A model generated the notes under the pieces. The model had not been told where the DNA came from and did not search any database. It was given only the letters and a program-made list of their open reading frames with translations. The position numbers were made by a program, and so were the translations under genes. From assembly GCA_030150085.1 (NCBI GenBank), contig JASLGJ010000174.1, forward strand, positions 1 to 6,445: a stretch of 6,445 nt of DNA, read 5' to 3'. This DNA is from Candidatus Elarobacter sp. Lineage in GTDB: Bacteria; Vulcanimicrobiota; Vulcanimicrobiia; Vulcanimicrobiales; Vulcanimicrobiaceae. Within the stretch, counting starts at the first letter, position 1. Each line of letters begins with the position of its first letter. Positions 4,914 to 6,445 of the stretch are shown piece by piece.

Positions 4914-5523
4914 CCCGCTGGAGGCGCGGCTGCTGCTCGCCGCGCTGCTGTGCGCGCTGGCGGTGCTCGCGCTGGGCGCGTTCGTCGCTCCGCGCACGCC
5001 GACCCGGCTCGACGTCGAGGCGAGCGCGCTGCGCGGCGGAAACGTGCCGCTGGCGCTGTTCTTCACCGGCCTGGGGCGCTGGCCGGTGCTGGCCGGCCTG
5101 GCCGTCGCGGCCGGCGCGCTCGCGGCCTGGCTGCGCGCGGGGCTGGGGCCGGTGACGATCCTGTTCGCCGCGCAAATCCTCTCACAAGGCGCGAACGGCG
5201 CGCTCAAGCTGCTCTTCCACCGCGCCCGGCCCGACGCGTGGCTGATGATCCAGGAGAAAGACCTCTCCTACCCCAGCGGGCACGCGGTGACCAGCGTGGT
5301 GTTCTTCCTCGGCTTCGCGCTGCTGGCGTGGCACTCGGCGCTGCCGCGCCCGCCGGCGCTCGCGCTCGTCGCGGCGTGCGCGCTGTGCGCGGCCGGCATC
5401 CCCTGGTCGCGCCTGGCGCTAAGCGCCCACTACGCGACCGACGTGCTGGGCGGGCTGCTCTTCGGCGCGGCCTGGCTGTGCGTCGCGCTGGCCGCGATCC
5501 TGCACGTGCAGCAGCGCGTCTAG
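4900..5523 (+). CDS. PAP2-family membrane lipid phosphatase
   Basis: This 207-residue integral membrane phosphatase has the full three-part PAP2 signature: K-x6-R-P (Lys103-Pro111), PSGH (125-128) and SR-x5-H-x3-D (Ser170-Asp181). His177 is the expected nucleophile and His128 the acid/base. Hydrophobic segments lie at about 11-30, 50-76, 83-101, 130-145, 153-167 and 182-201, fitting the six-helix PAP2 layout. Likely substrates are phosphatidic acid, polyprenyl pyrophosphate or phosphatidylglycerol phosphate; the sequence does not choose between them. The start is TTG 4900, set by GGAGGG five bases before it. It overlaps the lipid kinase by 14 bases, so both are probably made together. Some actinobacterial proteins fuse these two domains, which supports a shared pathway. 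The two could form a phosphorylation/dephosphorylation pair on the same lipid. Two hairpins follow the stop. Confidence 0.95.
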   Translation: MRAADPLEARLLLAALLCALAVLALGAFVAPRTPTRLDVEASALRGGNVPLALFFTGLGRWPVLAGLAVAAGALAAWLRAGLGPVTILFAAQILSQGANGALKLLFHRARPDAWLMIQEKDLSYPSGHAVTSVVFFLGFALLAWHSALPRPPALALVAACALCAAGIPWSRLALSAHYATDVLGGLLFGAAWLCVALAAILHVQQRV

Positions 5524-5524
5524 T

Positions 5525-5567
5525 GGATCGCGCTCCGCGCGATCCGTCGCGTTCGGCCTTCGGCCGA
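5525..5567. terminator. Two tandem hairpins between convergent genes, likely bidirectional terminator
   Basis: First stem: GGATCGCG (5525-5532) pairs with CGCGATCC (5538-5545) around the five-base loop CTCCG, eight perfect pairs. Second stem: TCGGCC (5553-5558) pairs with GGCCGA (5562-5567) around a three-base loop. They fill most of the 61-base gap between the PAP2 stop and the convergent hydrolase stop and read as hairpins on both strands. Neither is followed by a T-run, so they may end transcription without the classic tract or act as mRNA 3'-end protectors. Confidence 0.55.
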
Positions 5568-5584
5568 GCCGCCCAGCGGAACGT

Positions 5585-6445
5585 TCAGGACTCCAGCAGC
5601 TCGATCAGACGCGGGTAGACCAGGTCGGTGCGCGCTTGCGGGATCTCGGGCTCGATCAGGTCGTGGATGTGCGGCACGTCGCCCCACACGATCTCGTCCA
5701 GCTCCACGCCGCGCTCGCGCAAGGTGCGAAAGCGGCGCCGGGCGTGGGCGTTGTTGACCGCCGGGTCGTGGCCGTTGAGCACCAGCGCGGCGCGGCGCGC
5801 GCGCCGCGGGCCCAGCGGCGAGGCGTCCATGTCGGTCGAGAGCTTCAGCGACGCCCCGATCGAGCGGGTCGCGAAGCGCGGGTAGCCGTGGGCCGGCGGC
5901 TGGTGCTGCTTGGCGCGCGGATCCCACCACAGCATGGCGTCGGGTGCCGCGCGCAGCAGCGCGCCCAGCCCGTCGTTGAGCGCGCCCGGCACCACCCGGA
6001 TGCCGCAGAACGGCGCGACCGCGACCGCCAGGTCCAGCGCCGTGCGCGCCGCGAGCCAGCCGGCCAGCGCCGCGCCGATCGAGATGCCCGCCACCGCGAC
6101 CCGCTCGCCGCACAGCGCCGCCAGCGCGACCGCGCGCAGCGCCGTCGCCTCCAGCTCCCCCGCGCGCAGCTCGGCCAGCGCGCCGGTCATGCGGTCGCGG
6201 TGGCCGTGGTGCGGGAAGCGCGGCACGATCACGGCGTGGCCGCGCGCGTGCAGTTGCGGCGCCAGGCGCTGGTACTGCAGCGGGCAGTTGGAGAGCCCTT
6301 GCAGCAGCACCACCGCGCGCGGCGCGACCGCGTCGCCCAGCCACCAGGCCGTGCCCTTGCGCGGGTCGAGGCGCGGGTCGAGGCGCTCCGCGGCGCGGAT
6401 CGCGTCCAGCCCCGCGCGCGCCGCGGCCAGGCGGTCCGCGCTCAC
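5585..6445 (-). CDS. Alpha/beta hydrolase, esterase/lipase-like (start at or beyond window edge)
   Basis: The frame reaches the right edge, where the last codon read is GTG; this may be the true start or an internal valine, so the N-terminus is uncertain. The 286 visible residues show an alpha/beta hydrolase core: VVLLQGLSN (oxyanion strand-loop), HARGHAVIVPRFPHHGHRDRM, and the nucleophile elbow AGISIG with Ser122. Asp227 in LNGHDPAVN and His259 or His261 in DVPHIHDL complete a probable triad. PHHGH-x-DR and the nearby helix typify an uncharacterised subfamily of carboxylesterase-like proteins. No signal peptide is evident in the visible part. Substrate unknown; ester or lipid-type hydrolysis is expected. 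Near residues 22-29 a 12-base tandem repeat encodes LDPR twice. The gene converges on the PAP2 gene with the hairpin pair between them, so it is transcribed from beyond the right edge. Confidence 0.88.
   Translation of the reverse strand: MSADRLAAARAGLDAIRAAERLDPRLDPRKGTAWWLGDAVAPRAVVLLQGLSNCPLQYQRLAPQLHARGHAVIVPRFPHHGHRDRMTGALAELRAGELEATALRAVALAALCGERVAVAGISIGAALAGWLAARTALDLAVAVAPFCGIRVVPGALNDGLGALLRAAPDAMLWWDPRAKQHQPPAHGYPRFATRSIGASLKLSTDMDASPLGPRRARRAALVLNGHDPAVNNAHARRRFRTLRERGVELDEIVWGDVPHIHDLIEPEIPQARTDLVYPRLIELLES
6359..6382 (+). repeat. 12-base tandem repeat, two copies, inside the hydrolase gene
   Basis: GCGCGGGTCGAG occurs twice head to tail (6359-6370 and 6371-6382), with the next four bases GCGC beginning a third copy. 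On the minus strand it encodes LDPRLDPR. The 12-base unit preserves the reading frame, so a copy change would add or remove four residues near the N-terminus. Confidence 0.7.

Noticed and set aside
3504..5207. Minus-strand open frame of 567 codons
   Set aside because: It runs antisense to the kinase, PAP2 and small acidic genes and has only low-complexity composition.

Overview
The window is a very G+C-rich piece of bacterial chromosome with tightly packed genes, many 4-31 base overlaps, and GTG and TTG starts. Because of the base composition, nearly every strand carries long open shadow frames, so genes were chosen by family motifs, ribosome binding sites and third-codon-position G/C. The organism cannot be named from this stretch. 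A soil-type, high-G+C lineage such as Eremiobacterota/Vulcanimicrobiota or an actinobacterium is a guess from style, not a result. No RNA genes, CRISPR arrays, insertion sequences or phage genes are visible.

Layout. Bases 1-1567 (minus strand) hold an operon-like set read right to left: an exported amicyanin-like cupredoxin, a calcineurin-type metallophosphoesterase, and the N-terminal half of an ECF sigma factor cut by the window edge. A 153-base region follows (1568-1720), and then two plus-strand genes of unknown function: a 94-residue acidic protein (1721-2005) and a 151-residue protein with an eight-aspartate tract (2134-2589). Each is preceded by a very similar GTATGCT element; at the second gene it sits where it would give a leaderless mRNA. 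A minus-strand aldo/keto reductase of the Kv-beta-like type (2596-3570) converges on them with a six-base gap.

Divergent from the reductase is a plus-strand four-gene set (3639-5523). It starts with two very small, acidic, glycine-rich, probably disordered proteins (42 and 80 residues, joined by an ATGA overlap). These are followed by a diacylglycerol-kinase-family lipid kinase and a PAP2 membrane lipid phosphatase, which overlap by 14 bases. The last two are predicted to catalyse opposing steps (phosphorylating a lipid alcohol and dephosphorylating a lipid phosphate). Their coupling with two disordered acidic micro-proteins is the most unusual arrangement in the window. Two tandem hairpins (5525-5567) separate this set from a convergent alpha/beta hydrolase (5585-6445) that reaches the right edge.

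Most worth checking: the DagK/PAP2 operon with its two micro-proteins, the apparent loss of the DGE glutamate in the kinase, the paired promoter motif with a leaderless start, and the cupredoxin-phosphoesterase-sigma cluster.
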